NCBI RefSeq assembly: GCF_024347455.1
Contig: NZ_AP025483.1
Coordinates: forward strand, 372,001-436,000
Direction of reading: 5' to 3'
Source of the DNA: Vibrio echinoideorum
Lineage (GTDB): Bacteria; Pseudomonadota; Gammaproteobacteria; Enterobacterales; Vibrionaceae
DNA: 64,000 bases
The notes below the pieces were generated by a model. The model saw only the letters and a list, made by a program, of their open reading frames with translations, ran no database searches and was not told the origin of the DNA. This document shows positions 11,084 through 19,984 of this stretch, piece by piece. Position 1 is the first letter of the stretch; every line of letters starts with the position of its first letter. Position numbers and translations under genes: made by a program.

Positions 11084-11473
11084 CTATTTGCGAACCGCAA
11101 TAGCTTCGATCTCGATACCAACATCTTTTGGTAGACGAGCTACTTCAACACATGAACGTGCAGGGTAGTTTGCAACGCCGTGCTCATCAAAGAACTTACC
11201 GTAAACTTCGTTTACTGTGCCGAAGTCGTTTAGATCTTTAACGAATACCGTTAGTTTCACGATGTCTTTTACAGTCAGGCCAGAAGCTTCAACAACTGCT
11301 TGAACGTTGTCTAGAGATTGGCGAGCTTGCTCTGCGATATCAGCAGATACTTCACCAGTTGCTGGATTTACTGGGATTTGACCAGAAGTCAGTACCATAT
11401 TGCCAAGGTCAACACCTTGTACGTATGGGCCGATTGCAGCTGGAGCAGATTCTGTGTGAAGTACTTTAGTCAT
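11084..11473 (-). CDS. ridA: Reactive imine/enamine deaminase RidA
   Basis: RidA (YjgF/YER057c/UK114) hydrolyses reactive 2-aminoacrylate and related imines released by PLP enzymes such as threonine dehydratase. The 129-residue protein has GPYVQGVDLGNMVLTSGQIP near the N terminus and the family signature YPARSCVEVARLPKDVGIEI near the C terminus, including the active-site arginine in PARS. It sits just downstream of pyrI on the same strand, as in many gammaproteobacteria, with a 136-nt gap. Confidence 0.95.
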   Translation of the reverse strand: MTKVLHTESAPAAIGPYVQGVDLGNMVLTSGQIPVNPATGEVSADIAEQARQSLDNVQAVVEASGLTVKDIVKLTVFVKDLNDFGTVNEVYGKFFDEHGVANYPARSCVEVARLPKDVGIEIEAIAVRK

Positions 11474-11609
11474 TGGTTTATTCCATCAGTTATTAGATAA
11501 AAAGCAATTTTCAGTGTGCCTACAAACTTTGGATAGGTAAAGAGCAAAATACCCCGCACAAGCGAGGTATTTGATAGTTTTTTCATTCAAATGGTGTTGC
11601 CGTATGGCG

Positions 11610-12071
11610 TTATCTTTCAGTCACAATTTCGCGAGAGAATACTTTTTCGCAATACTTACACTTCAGTCGAATACTTTCTTTCTTTTCAAAAATTTTAAAG
11701 CTGCTTTCAACGGGCTCGTTGTGAGTAATGCAGTTGGTGTTTGGACATTCAAACACATCGTTGATTTGCTCTGGAAGTTCCAACGCCAACTTCTTAACCA
11801 CTTCGTAATCTTCGATTTGATTAACGGTCGCGTGAGGCGCATACAGTGCCAGCTTGTTCGCTTGTTCTTCTGTGATAAACACATTCTCAATCTTAAGTAG
11901 ATCTTTACCACCTAAAGCTGAGGACGGCAGGTTTAGGCCAATCGTAACTCGTTGATTAGAGTTATGCATGTCGAACAGTTTTAATACCTTAATCCCAATG
12001 TTTGCTGGGATATGGTCGATAACCGTTCCGTTTTTGATTGCTTCAACTTTTAATTGAGTCTCTTTAGACAT
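11610..12071 (-). CDS. pyrI: Aspartate carbamoyltransferase regulatory subunit PyrI
   Basis: PyrI binds CTP and ATP and assembles with PyrB into the allosteric aspartate transcarbamoylase dodecamer. The 153-residue protein has the N-terminal allosteric domain ([20 protein letters not shown]) and a C-terminal zinc domain whose four cysteines are visible: CPNTNC and then CKYC about 30 residues later. It starts 12 nt after the pyrB stop with a GGAGAG ribosome site. Confidence 0.97.
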   Translation of the reverse strand: MSKETQLKVEAIKNGTVIDHIPANIGIKVLKLFDMHNSNQRVTIGLNLPSSALGGKDLLKIENVFITEEQANKLALYAPHATVNQIEDYEVVKKLALELPEQINDVFECPNTNCITHNEPVESSFKIFEKKESIRLKCKYCEKVFSREIVTER

Positions 12072-12083
12072 GATATCTCTCCT

Positions 12084-13013
12084 CTACAGCGTTTCGTTAA
12101 GAACAAGGGCTAGCAATGCTTCACGCGCGTAAACACCGTTCTCTGCTTGCTGGAAGTAGTAAGCGTAAGGCGTTTTATCGACATCAATTGTAATTTCGTC
12201 AACGCGAGGCAGAGGATGTAGAACCTTTAGGTTATCACGTGCATTCTCCAGCATCGGAGCCGTCAAGATGTACGCTGATTTGATGTGCGCGTATTCCGAT
12301 TCATCAAAACGTTCTTTCTGAACTCGAGTCATGTACAAAACATCCAGCTCAGGAATAACATCTTCCATGTCAGTGAACAGTTGATATTTGATGCCTGCTT
12401 CATCAAGCTCTTCACAAATGTAGTCAGGCATCGCCAGTGCTTCTGGAGCAACGAAGTAGAAACAGATGTTGTCGAATTTAGCTAGTGCTTGAGTTAGAGA
12501 GTGAACCGTTCGGCCATACTTAAGGTCGCCAACGAATGCAACATTGAGATTGTCTAAGCGGCCTTGTGTTTCAGCGATAGAGAATAGGTCTAACAGTGTT
12601 TGAGTTGGGTGTTGGTTTGCGCCGTCGCCCGCGTTAATAACAGGTACACCGTTAGAGAACTCAGAAGCCAGACGCGCTGCACCTTCTTGAGGGTGACGCA
12701 TTACGTAAGCATCAACGTATGAAGAGATAACCTGTACTGAATCTGCCAACGTTTCGCCTTTCTTTGCCAGTGAAGTGTTACCACCGCTGTCGAAACCAAT
12801 CACATCACCACCGATGCGCTGAATAGCAGTTTCAAAAGAGAGACGAGTTCGCGTTGAAGGTTCGAAGAAGCAGCTTGCAACAACTTTATTCTTGATGAGC
12901 TCTGGGTTTGGCTCAGCTTTTAGTTGACCTGCCGTTTGAACAATCAATTCTAGCTCTTCACGAGAAAGCTCTGGAATTGAGATGATGTGCTTTTGATAGA
13001 GCGAATTCGCCAT
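12084..13013 (-). CDS. pyrB: Aspartate carbamoyltransferase catalytic subunit PyrB
   Basis: Catalyses carbamoyl phosphate plus aspartate to N-carbamoylaspartate, the committed step of pyrimidine synthesis. The start chosen is ATG 13013 ([12 protein letters not shown], 309 residues), matching E. coli PyrB. A GTG at 13028 would swallow the GGAAGAAG ribosome site. Carbamoyl-phosphate contacts are in [10 protein letters not shown] and HPTQTLLDL, and the aspartate loop is in [10 protein letters not shown]. It is cotranscribed with pyrI and preceded by a pyrL-type leader peptide and an attenuator, so expression should respond to UTP supply. Confidence 0.97.
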   Translation of the reverse strand: MANSLYQKHIISIPELSREELELIVQTAGQLKAEPNPELIKNKVVASCFFEPSTRTRLSFETAIQRIGGDVIGFDSGGNTSLAKKGETLADSVQVISSYVDAYVMRHPQEGAARLASEFSNGVPVINAGDGANQHPTQTLLDLFSIAETQGRLDNLNVAFVGDLKYGRTVHSLTQALAKFDNICFYFVAPEALAMPDYICEELDEAGIKYQLFTDMEDVIPELDVLYMTRVQKERFDESEYAHIKSAYILTAPMLENARDNLKVLHPLPRVDEITIDVDKTPYAYYFQQAENGVYAREALLALVLNETL

Positions 13014-13045
13014 GATCTTCTTCCCCACAATAATGTATTGGCCAT

Positions 13046-13073
13046 AAAAAAGCCCCCCATAATGGGAGGCTTT
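13046..13073 (-). terminator. pyrBI transcription attenuator
   Basis: On the minus strand the stem AAAGCCTCCC-attat-GGGGGGCTTT is followed by a T run, ending 32 nt before the pyrB ATG. The leader peptide stop codon lies inside the 5' edge of the stem. A ribosome close behind polymerase would block the hairpin, the known mechanism of UTP-sensitive pyrBI attenuation. Confidence 0.88.
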
Positions 13074-13185
13074 AAAAAAGTGCTGAAAAGCAGAATAGAC
13101 GACCTGGTAAGCATCTTAGCTTACGAGCAATATTAGGTGTTTTCACAATTTTATTATGTTTTATCACAACATTGCTTGGCGTCAT
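13072..13185 (-). CDS. pyrL: pyrBI leader peptide PyrL
   Basis: A 37-codon reading frame starts at ATG 13185 and stops with TAA at 13074-13072, inside the attenuator hairpin. The peptide begins [17 protein letters not shown] and ends [10 protein letters not shown], with several U-rich codons just before the terminator as expected for a UTP-sensing pause zone. Its position relative to the hairpin, not similarity to the 44-residue E. coli PyrL, supports the call. Known mechanism: at low UTP polymerase pauses, the coupled ribosome catches up and reads to the stop, and the hairpin cannot form. Confidence 0.75.
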   Translation of the reverse strand: MTPSNVVIKHNKIVKTPNIARKLRCLPGRLFCFSALF

Positions 13186-13280
13186 TTTCACTACTCTCAG
13201 ACAAATTGCCGAGAATTATACGCTTTCAATTTGTGAGCGCAAGCGATTACATCAAGCTTTTGTTTATGTTTGATTCTTCG

Positions 13281-14285
13281 TTATTGACCTAAGGTCGCAA
13301 CCATTACCGCTTTGATGGTGTGCATGCGATTCTCAGCTTCATCAAACACAATTGAGTAGTCCGACTCAAACACTTCATCAGACACTTCCAAACCGTTCAT
13401 GCCATATTTGTCTGCGACTTGTTGGCCGATCACGGTTTCATTGTTGTGGAAAGCGGGTAGGCAATGCATGAACTTCACTTGAGGGTTACCTGTGAGTTTA
13501 ATGACATCCATATTTACTTGGTAAGGTGTCATGACTGCAACACGTTCGTCCCAAGCTTCCGGTGCTTCGCCCATAGAAACCCAAACGTCGGTATAAAGGA
13601 AATCACAATCTTTAACACCTTCGGCAACGTTTTCAGTCAGCGTGATTTTTGCTCCTGTGCTGTGCGCGATAGCTTGGCACTCTTCGACAAGCTGCTCTTC
13701 TGGCCAAAATGCTTTTGGCGCGACAAGGCGAATGTCCATGCCCATTTTCGCCGCACCCACTAACAGAGAATTACCCATGTTGTTACGTGCATCTCCTAGA
13801 TAAGCAAAACTGATTTGATGCAGATGTTTACCGCGACCATGTTCGATCATAGTAAGGAAGTCAGCCAAGATCTGGGTTGGATGGAACTCATCGGTTAGGC
13901 CATTCCAAACCGGTACACCGGCATAAGCGCCTAGGTCTTCGACAATGCGTTGGCCAAACCCTCGGTATTCAATGCCATCGTACATACGACCTAATACACG
14001 CGCCGTATCTTTCATTGATTCTTTCTGACCAATCTGAGAACCAGAAGGGCCTAAATAAGAGACTTGAGCGCCTTGATCAAAAGCAGCTACCTCAAAGGCA
14101 CATCGAGTTCGAGTTGATGCTTTTTCAAAGATCAAAGCGATGTTTTTACCGCTAAGCTTTTTCTGCTCTGTACCTGCATACTTAGCTTTTTTAAGGTCGG
14201 CAGACAGGTCGAGTAAAAACTGAATCTCTTTAGGAGTAAAGTCGAGAAGTTTTAGAAAGTTACGATTGCGAAGATTAAAGGCCAT
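13281..14285 (-). CDS. argF: Ornithine carbamoyltransferase
   Basis: Catalyses carbamoyl phosphate plus ornithine to citrulline (biosynthetic) or the reverse phosphorolysis of citrulline in the arginine deiminase pathway. Motifs are [10 protein letters not shown] (carbamoyl phosphate), [12 protein letters not shown] and the ornithine-loop [10 protein letters not shown]. Length of 334 fits both ArgF and ArcB. It lies 157 nt downstream of the arginine deiminase gene arcA on the same strand but behind a terminator. No carbamate kinase gene is adjacent, so the direction in which it works is open; argF is the conventional name in vibrios. Confidence 0.9.
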   Translation of the reverse strand: MAFNLRNRNFLKLLDFTPKEIQFLLDLSADLKKAKYAGTEQKKLSGKNIALIFEKASTRTRCAFEVAAFDQGAQVSYLGPSGSQIGQKESMKDTARVLGRMYDGIEYRGFGQRIVEDLGAYAGVPVWNGLTDEFHPTQILADFLTMIEHGRGKHLHQISFAYLGDARNNMGNSLLVGAAKMGMDIRLVAPKAFWPEEQLVEECQAIAHSTGAKITLTENVAEGVKDCDFLYTDVWVSMGEAPEAWDERVAVMTPYQVNMDVIKLTGNPQVKFMHCLPAFHNNETVIGQQVADKYGMNGLEVSDEVFESDYSIVFDEAENRMHTIKAVMVATLGQ

Positions 14286-14374
14286 CTCTCGCTCCTTGCG
14301 TATATAGAATCAATGAAGAACTCAGTTAAACATAAAGATGCTGTATTTGTGAATATTTATTTTATTAATTTAAT

Positions 14375-14401
14375 AAAAAAAGCCAGTACAATGGTACTGG
14401 C
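14375..14401 (-). terminator. Intrinsic terminator between arcA and argF
   Basis: The perfect 8-bp stem GCCAGTAC-aatg-GTACTGGC is followed, in the minus direction, by a run of seven T. It should end most arcA transcripts before argF. Confidence 0.85.
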
Positions 14402-14442
14402 CTAGATAAGTTAGTGTGTTCGGCTTTATTGAGTTTTGTAGC

Positions 14443-15663
14443 TTAGATACCGTCTCTTTCGATAGGGCAGCTCATACAGCGAGCACCACCGCGACCACGA
14501 CCTAGTTCGTTGCCTGGAATCGTCAGCACTTCGATACCGGCTTTGTCGTATTTTTCGTTGGTGTAAACATTACGCTCATAACCGATAACCGTTCCCGGCT
14601 TCACCGTCAGTACGTTGTTAGCGTCATTCCACTGTTCACGTTCTGCTTCGTAATTGTCACCACCAGTGGTTATGATCTTCAGTTGATCTAGCCCTAGTGC
14701 GCCTTCAATCGCTGAAAGGTAGTTGTCCGCTTTCTCTACTCGCATTTCGCCATTTTCTTTCGGCGTTAAGCGCCAGGTGTCTAAGTCCTTACGAACGATT
14801 TCTGGATAGACAGAGAAGGTATCAATATCCATATGTGTCATTACTGTATCTAGGTGCATACAAGAGCGGTGCTTTGGTAAATCAATAGCAATCACTTCTG
14901 TAGCTTGACCTGACTTAAATAAACTCGCCGCTAGGTTTTCTACACCTTGCGGTTTAGTGCGCTCTGAAATACCGATAAGAACAGCGCCTTTACCGATAAC
15001 CAGTACATCGCCACCTTCAATATTCGCATTGTCATAGTGAAGATCTTCATCACCGAAATATTTGATGAAATCTTGGCCTGCGAATACAGGGTGCCAGCGG
15101 TATATTGCACGCAAGTGATTCGTTTCTCGTTGACGTGCAGGCATCATCATAGGGTTAAGAGAGACGCCGCCATAAACCCAGCACGAGGTGTCGCGAGTAA
15201 ATAGGTGGTTGGGCAGTGGCTCGATAACGAAATCGAGCGGGCGATGCATCTTCGGTAACATTGAGGAAGATTGAATAGGAAGTTCAGAGTAGGCTAAACC
15301 ACCAAGTAGGATGCTTGCTAAATGCTCATTATCCATTTGAGCAAGGTATTCTCTCAAGTCACGAGCAAACGTTGGGCCATAACGGAAATCAGAGATTTGA
15401 GTATTGAGTAACCACTCACGAGCTTGAGTAACCGTTAATGTCTCAACCAGTAGGTCATGCAGCAATAACACTTCAACGTCTTGGTTACGAAGTGTTGTCG
15501 CAAAGGCATCGTGTTCTTCGCCTGCCGCTTCTACTGCAAGTACATCATCAAAGAGTAGCTCATGACAGTTAGAAGGGGTGAGGTGGGTGAGTGCCCTTTC
15601 AGGCCTATTTAGGAGAACTCGTCTTAATTGACCGACTTCGGAGCCAACGTACAGCTTACTCAT
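14443..15663 (-). CDS. arcA: Arginine deiminase ArcA
   Basis: Hydrolyses arginine to citrulline and ammonia, giving alkalinisation and, with OTCase and carbamate kinase, ATP from arginine. The 406-residue protein has the guanidino-modifying-enzyme fold markers: LFTRDTSCW, the EGGD motif in [11 protein letters not shown], the catalytic histidine in [11 protein letters not shown], and the nucleophilic cysteine near the C terminus in [11 protein letters not shown]. The start ATG 15663 has AAGGATG just upstream. The ADI pathway is commonly induced by anaerobiosis and arginine, but I saw no convincing FNR or ArgR site in the 577 bp upstream. Confidence 0.96.
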   Translation of the reverse strand: MSKLYVGSEVGQLRRVLLNRPERALTHLTPSNCHELLFDDVLAVEAAGEEHDAFATTLRNQDVEVLLLHDLLVETLTVTQAREWLLNTQISDFRYGPTFARDLREYLAQMDNEHLASILLGGLAYSELPIQSSSMLPKMHRPLDFVIEPLPNHLFTRDTSCWVYGGVSLNPMMMPARQRETNHLRAIYRWHPVFAGQDFIKYFGDEDLHYDNANIEGGDVLVIGKGAVLIGISERTKPQGVENLAASLFKSGQATEVIAIDLPKHRSCMHLDTVMTHMDIDTFSVYPEIVRKDLDTWRLTPKENGEMRVEKADNYLSAIEGALGLDQLKIITTGGDNYEAEREQWNDANNVLTVKPGTVIGYERNVYTNEKYDKAGIEVLTIPGNELGRGRGGARCMSCPIERDGI

Positions 15664-16240
15664 TTTGCATCCTTACTATTAATCCAGCGTCTATTTATGA
15701 CAAGCTTGTTCGTAATATGCAAGTTTTGAAACTTGTGTAAAGGTTGTGTTATTTCTCAATTCTTGGTTCTTAATGCTGATTAATTGAAAATTAGTGATAT
15801 TAAAATCCAATCGAAAGGCGGAGTTCTGGAACAAACTTTTTGCGATTCTATGCTCAAATTTCAGTACTTCTATAATCTACTTTGCTTGATGAACATGATT
15901 TTTCATTCAAAATTTATGCAATTATCTACTTATAAGTGAGATCTTATGCACCAATGAAGTAATCGTCAGTATGCATTTGATATGACTAACCACTCAGTTT
16001 TGGAGAAGTAAGACGAAAAGTAACAATAAAAATGAAATGCTAAAACAGACGACGGTTAATAATATGTTGGAAATTTGTTTCTGTGATTTTGATTTCACTT
16101 TTTAATTGATATTCCTTCTGTTATTTGGCGATAAACTTCCTTTTCTATGCTTGATCTTGGTGGCTTTTCTAGACGATCCATGCCATATTTCGTGGCAATC
16201 AAATTTGATCTTTTCATAGTCAACACTCTGGAGCAGACAC
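15664..16240. other. Intergenic region between divergent arcA and rraB
   Basis: 577 AT-rich bases with no credible gene. A possible minus-strand promoter for arcA is TTGCAT-17 bp-CATAAA, within about 65 bp of the arcA start, but it is weak. I looked for FNR (TTGAT-N4-ATCAA) and ArgR (TGAAT-N4-ATTCA) palindromes and found only half-sites. Confidence 0.5.
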
Positions 16241-16657
16241 ATGTCTCACGAAGATGAATATCTATCAGTAGCGGAATTAATTGAATTTCAAAAAGGAGAG
16301 ACTCGCGACATCATTGAAGCACTAATCGAAGATGGTAGCGATCCTGAAGCTCTATACGATATCGAGCATCACCTTTTTGCTGAAGATTTCGCAGTACTTG
16401 AGAAAGCCGTTGTTGAAGCATTCAAAATGGGCTTTGAAGTGCTTGAAGCTGAAGAGACAGAAGACGAAGATGGCAACAAGTTACTTTGTTGTGATGCAAC
16501 GATGCAGTGTACTCTGAATGCAGAAGCGATTGATGAGCAAGTTGAGAAGCTTGTAAATCTTGCAGAGAAGTTTGACATTATCTACGACGGCTGGGGCACT
16601 TACTACGAAGGTGAAGATGCTATCTACCCAGACGAAGATGACGAAGACGAAGAGTAA
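16241..16657 (+). CDS. rraB: Ribonuclease E inhibitor RraB
   Basis: RraB binds RNase E and remodels degradosome activity, changing the stability of a subset of mRNAs. The 138-residue protein is very acidic, ending in [10 protein letters not shown]. It has the family start ([19 protein letters not shown], then [19 protein letters not shown], then [10 protein letters not shown]) and the C-terminal block [20 protein letters not shown] lies 8 nt before the ATG. A strong terminator follows 21 nt after the stop, so it is a single-gene unit. Confidence 0.93.
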   Translation: MSHEDEYLSVAELIEFQKGETRDIIEALIEDGSDPEALYDIEHHLFAEDFAVLEKAVVEAFKMGFEVLEAEETEDEDGNKLLCCDATMQCTLNAEAIDEQVEKLVNLAEKFDIIYDGWGTYYEGEDAIYPDEDDEDEE

Positions 16658-16678
16658 TTTCTTCCCAGTTTTAAAGAA

Positions 16679-16705
16679 TGCCAGCCTTGAGCTGGCATTT
16701 TTTTA
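16679..16705 (+). terminator. Intrinsic terminator after rraB
   Basis: Stem ATGCCAGC-cttga-GCTGGCAT followed by a run of T, starting 21 nt after the rraB stop. Confidence 0.88.
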
Positions 16706-16782
16706 TCCTCAGAAAAATAAATGTCTTTATATGCATTCATTCATTATAATGCGGTCAAAATTGATCTAGCTCAAGGAATGCT

Positions 16783-17580
16783 ATGCGATTACCTCTCGAT
16801 GGTCTTTGGCAAATATCGCCACTAACGGATCTCTCTATTCCACAAGATGACATTACCTTTCCGGCTCCGTTAAGTTCAAAGCTTCCTGATAGCTTGAGTG
16901 AAAGCGAAATCGCAGAGCAAGAGTGGCACCTGATGCATGACATCGAAGTGGATGATGCGATGTTGGCGTGCCCGTTTGTTGAGTTAGTGATGGCAGGTGT
17001 TGATTACTTTGCTGAAGTTCGACTCAATGGTGTGGCTGTGTTTGACTGTGATGGTAGCGAAGCCGAATATCGCAAAGACATCCGCCCTTATATGCAGCTT
17101 GGTCGAAATCGTTTTGAGATCCTTTTCCTTGAAGAAGAGGAGAGCTTATTGCTTGAAGAGGATATGGATGAGTCAGTCTCTTCACCGGCTTTCGCTAAAT
17201 CGGATTCTCGTATCGGAATCTGGCAAGCGCCATATCTGCAGTTCGTTCGTCACGTCAAGCTTGAGCAAGTTGTGACAGAGCAGATCTGGCACCACGGTGG
17301 TGGCTGTGAGTTTAAAGTGGATGTTATTTATCAGACACTAAAAGCAGGGCTAGTCTCTGCATCAATCAAATTCAACGGTATGACACTAGTTATGCCAATC
17401 GATGTGCGCGCGGAACATACTGGTGTTGTGTTTCAAGTTGAGGCCCCGATCCTTTTTGATCTTGATAACCCCAACCCTAAGCATTTATATCAATTAGAAG
17501 TTGAGCTCGATGGGCAAAAAGAGAGCTCTTTTGTTGCTTTGAATCCAGCCTCTTGTGTGAGTAACTTTTTACGTAACTAG
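16783..17580 (+). CDS. Glycoside hydrolase family 2 sugar-binding-like domain protein (no catalytic domain)
   Basis: A 265-residue protein resembling the N-terminal jellyroll and following Ig-like domain of GH2 enzymes (beta-mannosidase/beta-galactosidase). The opening is LPLDGLWQISPL, a central strand pair reads VELVMAGVDYFAEVRLNG, the turn is DIRPYMQLGRNRFEI, and the jellyroll end is RIGIWQAPYLQFV. In full GH2 enzymes a TIM barrel with two catalytic glutamates would follow; here the protein ends after the Ig-like part. There is no signal peptide, so it is probably cytoplasmic. Function is unknown: perhaps a carbohydrate-binding or scaffolding remnant fixed in vibrios. AAGGA 6 nt before ATG 16783 supports the start. 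Confidence 0.6.
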   Translation: MRLPLDGLWQISPLTDLSIPQDDITFPAPLSSKLPDSLSESEIAEQEWHLMHDIEVDDAMLACPFVELVMAGVDYFAEVRLNGVAVFDCDGSEAEYRKDIRPYMQLGRNRFEILFLEEEESLLLEEDMDESVSSPAFAKSDSRIGIWQAPYLQFVRHVKLEQVVTEQIWHHGGGCEFKVDVIYQTLKAGLVSASIKFNGMTLVMPIDVRAEHTGVVFQVEAPILFDLDNPNPKHLYQLEVELDGQKESSFVALNPASCVSNFLRN

Positions 17581-17666
17581 CGGTGATTCAATTATCTAGT
17601 TACGTAATTAACCTGTTTGTTTCTCGCTTGATTAACTTCCAACGCTAACCCCATTTTTAAAACACA

Positions 17667-18572
17667 TCATAGCGTTTTGGCCATGACAACCTCACAAGCG
17701 TCATGGCCTGTTTCTCCCCAGGCTGAATCAAGGTGTTCAAAGCCCAATTTTTCGTAAAGTTTAACGGCAGCATTAAGACATTCGGTTGTTTCTAAATACA
17801 TATGTTGATAACCCAGTTCCTTAGCTTTCTCCATCGACATATTAACCAACTTTTTCGCTAAGCCTTTGCCTCTGGTTTCTGGCAAGAAGTACATTTTTTG
17901 CAGTTCACAGACTTCTGGCATCGCTGCTAATGGTGCAAACCCACCACCACCGACAACCTTTCCATCAAGTTCAATTACCCAATACCGAGATCTTTCATTG
18001 TTATAAACGCTGAACATGTCTTCTAAGGTGGGGTCAGCCACACCATAACCTTTATCTTCGGTTAGCCCGTTTTCATAAGAGACTTGGCGAATCACATTGG
18101 CCACTACGGTGTTGTCCTGTTGCTGTAGAGGGCGAACTACTACATCGATTGAAGCGTGGCTTTGTTGCAGTGCTTTAAGGTAGAGCTCGATTCCTCCAGA
18201 AACTTGTTGAGTATCCGCTTCCGTTAAACGCTCAAGTACCGAGTCATAAAACTGATTCTGCTGACTGTGAAGTTTGGCAAGAGTGTTTATCCCTTGTTCT
18301 GTTACTGAAGCAACAACACTGCGCTTATCGTTGGGGTGTGGGGAGGTTTGAATTAACGAGTTCTTCGCTAGATTGTTGACTGCTCTACTGGCGTTGGATT
18401 TATCAATATTGAGCTTATCCGCTAATTGATTCACGGTTAATGGCTGCTGCTCTAGTTCGATAAGTGTATGAGCTTGAATCGGAGGTAGGGCAATATCACC
18501 ACAATCTTTGTCTAGCATTCCAAGTTGTCGAACGAGTTGACGTGATAATTCTCTAAGTTGTGCTGAAGTCAT
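17667..18572 (-). CDS. MarR-type regulator fused to GNAT acetyltransferase
   Basis: A two-domain protein. Residues about 1-140 form a MarR winged helix (LIELEQQPLTVNQLADKLN, then DKSNASRAVNNLAKN and the wing SPHPNDKRSVVASVT). Residues about 150-301 form a GNAT N-acetyltransferase with the acetyl-CoA loop LPETRGKGLAKKLVN and a C-terminal YLETTECLNAAVKLYEKLGF. I use ATG 18572 (301 residues, AGAGG 5-6 nt upstream) rather than ATG 18602. Fusions of this type are known in many proteobacteria and are annotated as bifunctional; substrate and operator are not known. It is transcribed away from the DUF898 gene. Confidence 0.85.
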   Translation of the reverse strand: MTSAQLRELSRQLVRQLGMLDKDCGDIALPPIQAHTLIELEQQPLTVNQLADKLNIDKSNASRAVNNLAKNSLIQTSPHPNDKRSVVASVTEQGINTLAKLHSQQNQFYDSVLERLTEADTQQVSGGIELYLKALQQSHASIDVVVRPLQQQDNTVVANVIRQVSYENGLTEDKGYGVADPTLEDMFSVYNNERSRYWVIELDGKVVGGGGFAPLAAMPEVCELQKMYFLPETRGKGLAKKLVNMSMEKAKELGYQHMYLETTECLNAAVKLYEKLGFEHLDSAWGETGHDACEVVMAKTL

Positions 18573-18811
18573 GCTGCCTCTTAATATGGTTGCGATGTAC
18601 AACTATAATTTAATTGCGCGCCGCAACCATGTCAACAGGATTATTGTAAGTAGGGGGAATAAATTAGAGATCAAAGGGTTAGTGTTGATAGTTTGCTCTC
18701 TTTTTATATTAATTATCAATTGATCAGAATGATGTGTTTCTATATTTTTACGTTGTTGATGTGCACGTAGATGTACATGGTTGTTTTTAAAACGTCAAAT
18801 GGAATAGAGAA

Positions 18812-19984
18812 ATGGAAACAAAACAGTTAGAAACTAGGGTGAATTTTAAGGGAAAGGGTAACGAATATTTTGGTATTTGGATCGTTAATATTCTTTTATC
18901 CGTCATCACATTGGGTATTTACTCGGCTTGGGCGAAAGTTCGAAATAAACGTTACTTTTATGGGAATACATTTATTGGTAGTGATAGCTTTGAATATCAT
19001 GGTAAGCCTATGCAAATATTGAAAGGGCGAATCATTGCGTTGATTTGTGTAGTCGCTTGGGGAGTCAGTAATCAGTTTGCCCCTCAGGTGGCATTGGTTT
19101 TATTACTGGTTTTTTTTGCATTGTTACCATTGTTATCTCGCAGCAATGCTCGTTTTGATTCTGCAATGACAAGCTTTCGAAATGTTCACTTCTCTTTCCA
19201 TGGTACTGTTTCCGGAGCCTACTGGGCAATTCTTGGGCGCGGTCTTGTTGTGGGTGTCGGCGTATTTACGGCAATCATGGCAATAATATTTACTATGCAA
19301 ATGAACATGATTGCTGGTGGCATCGCCATTTTAATATCCATACCTTCTTATGTTTATTTACAATCCTGGCTACTTGCCGGTATCGCCAATTATTTTTCTA
19401 ATGGTTATCGCTATGGCGATCGTCAGTTTAAAGCTGATTACCAAGATGGCTTTTATTTCAAAGTATACTTCATCAGTATGATTGCATGGCTGGTTGCCTC
19501 TATTGTTGCCGTTTTGGCTTTATTCAGTGCCGTTGGCTTCAACATGATCAGCAACCCTGAGTCGTTATCCGAAATCGCTAACAACGGAAGTTTGACTTCA
19601 ATGATGGTTGCTTACTACTTTGTTTTCATTGTTATGAGTATTGCGATTGCTGCTTACATTCAAGTAAAAATTAGAAATTACACGTTCTCTGAATTAGTGC
19701 TTGAAGGAAAAGAAAATGAGGCCGATTCAACGTTAAATTTTGCTTCGACATTAACGATAAAAAGCTACATGCTTTTAGTATTAACTAACTTTCTGCTTCA
19801 AGTGATTACCCTCGGGTTAGCTAGACCATGGGTGATGGTAAGAACGATGAACTACTTGTCGGAGAATTCGTATGTTCAAGGCGACTTAGATTTATTAATA
19901 GCAAACGACCAACCGTCTGATGTGAAATCGGCTATTTCTGATGAGATAGCTCAAGCGTTTAATGTTGATCTTGGTATTGGCTAA
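18812..19984 (+). CDS. DUF898 family membrane protein (YjgN-like)
   Basis: A polytopic inner-membrane protein of 390 residues with about eight hydrophobic segments. The DUF898 pattern is clear and appears twice: FKGKGNEYFGIWIVNILLS, then TLGIYSAWAKVRNKRYFYGN, and a second half with FASTLTIKSYMLLVLTNFLLQ and TLGLARPWVMVRTMNY. The role is unknown. The gene abuts the M48 protease gene with no spacer, a pairing that suggests a shared membrane quality-control or processing function. This is inference from context only. Confidence 0.85.
   Translation: METKQLETRVNFKGKGNEYFGIWIVNILLSVITLGIYSAWAKVRNKRYFYGNTFIGSDSFEYHGKPMQILKGRIIALICVVAWGVSNQFAPQVALVLLLVFFALLPLLSRSNARFDSAMTSFRNVHFSFHGTVSGAYWAILGRGLVVGVGVFTAIMAIIFTMQMNMIAGGIAILISIPSYVYLQSWLLAGIANYFSNGYRYGDRQFKADYQDGFYFKVYFISMIAWLVASIVAVLALFSAVGFNMISNPESLSEIANNGSLTSMMVAYYFVFIVMSIAIAAYIQVKIRNYTFSELVLEGKENEADSTLNFASTLTIKSYMLLVLTNFLLQVITLGLARPWVMVRTMNYLSENSYVQGDLDLLIANDQPSDVKSAISDEIAQAFNVDLGIG

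Noticed and set aside
14348..14366. Possible ArgR box upstream of argF (TGTGAATATTTATTTTA)
   Set aside because: Only one half-site is convincing; the partner ATTCA half is missing.
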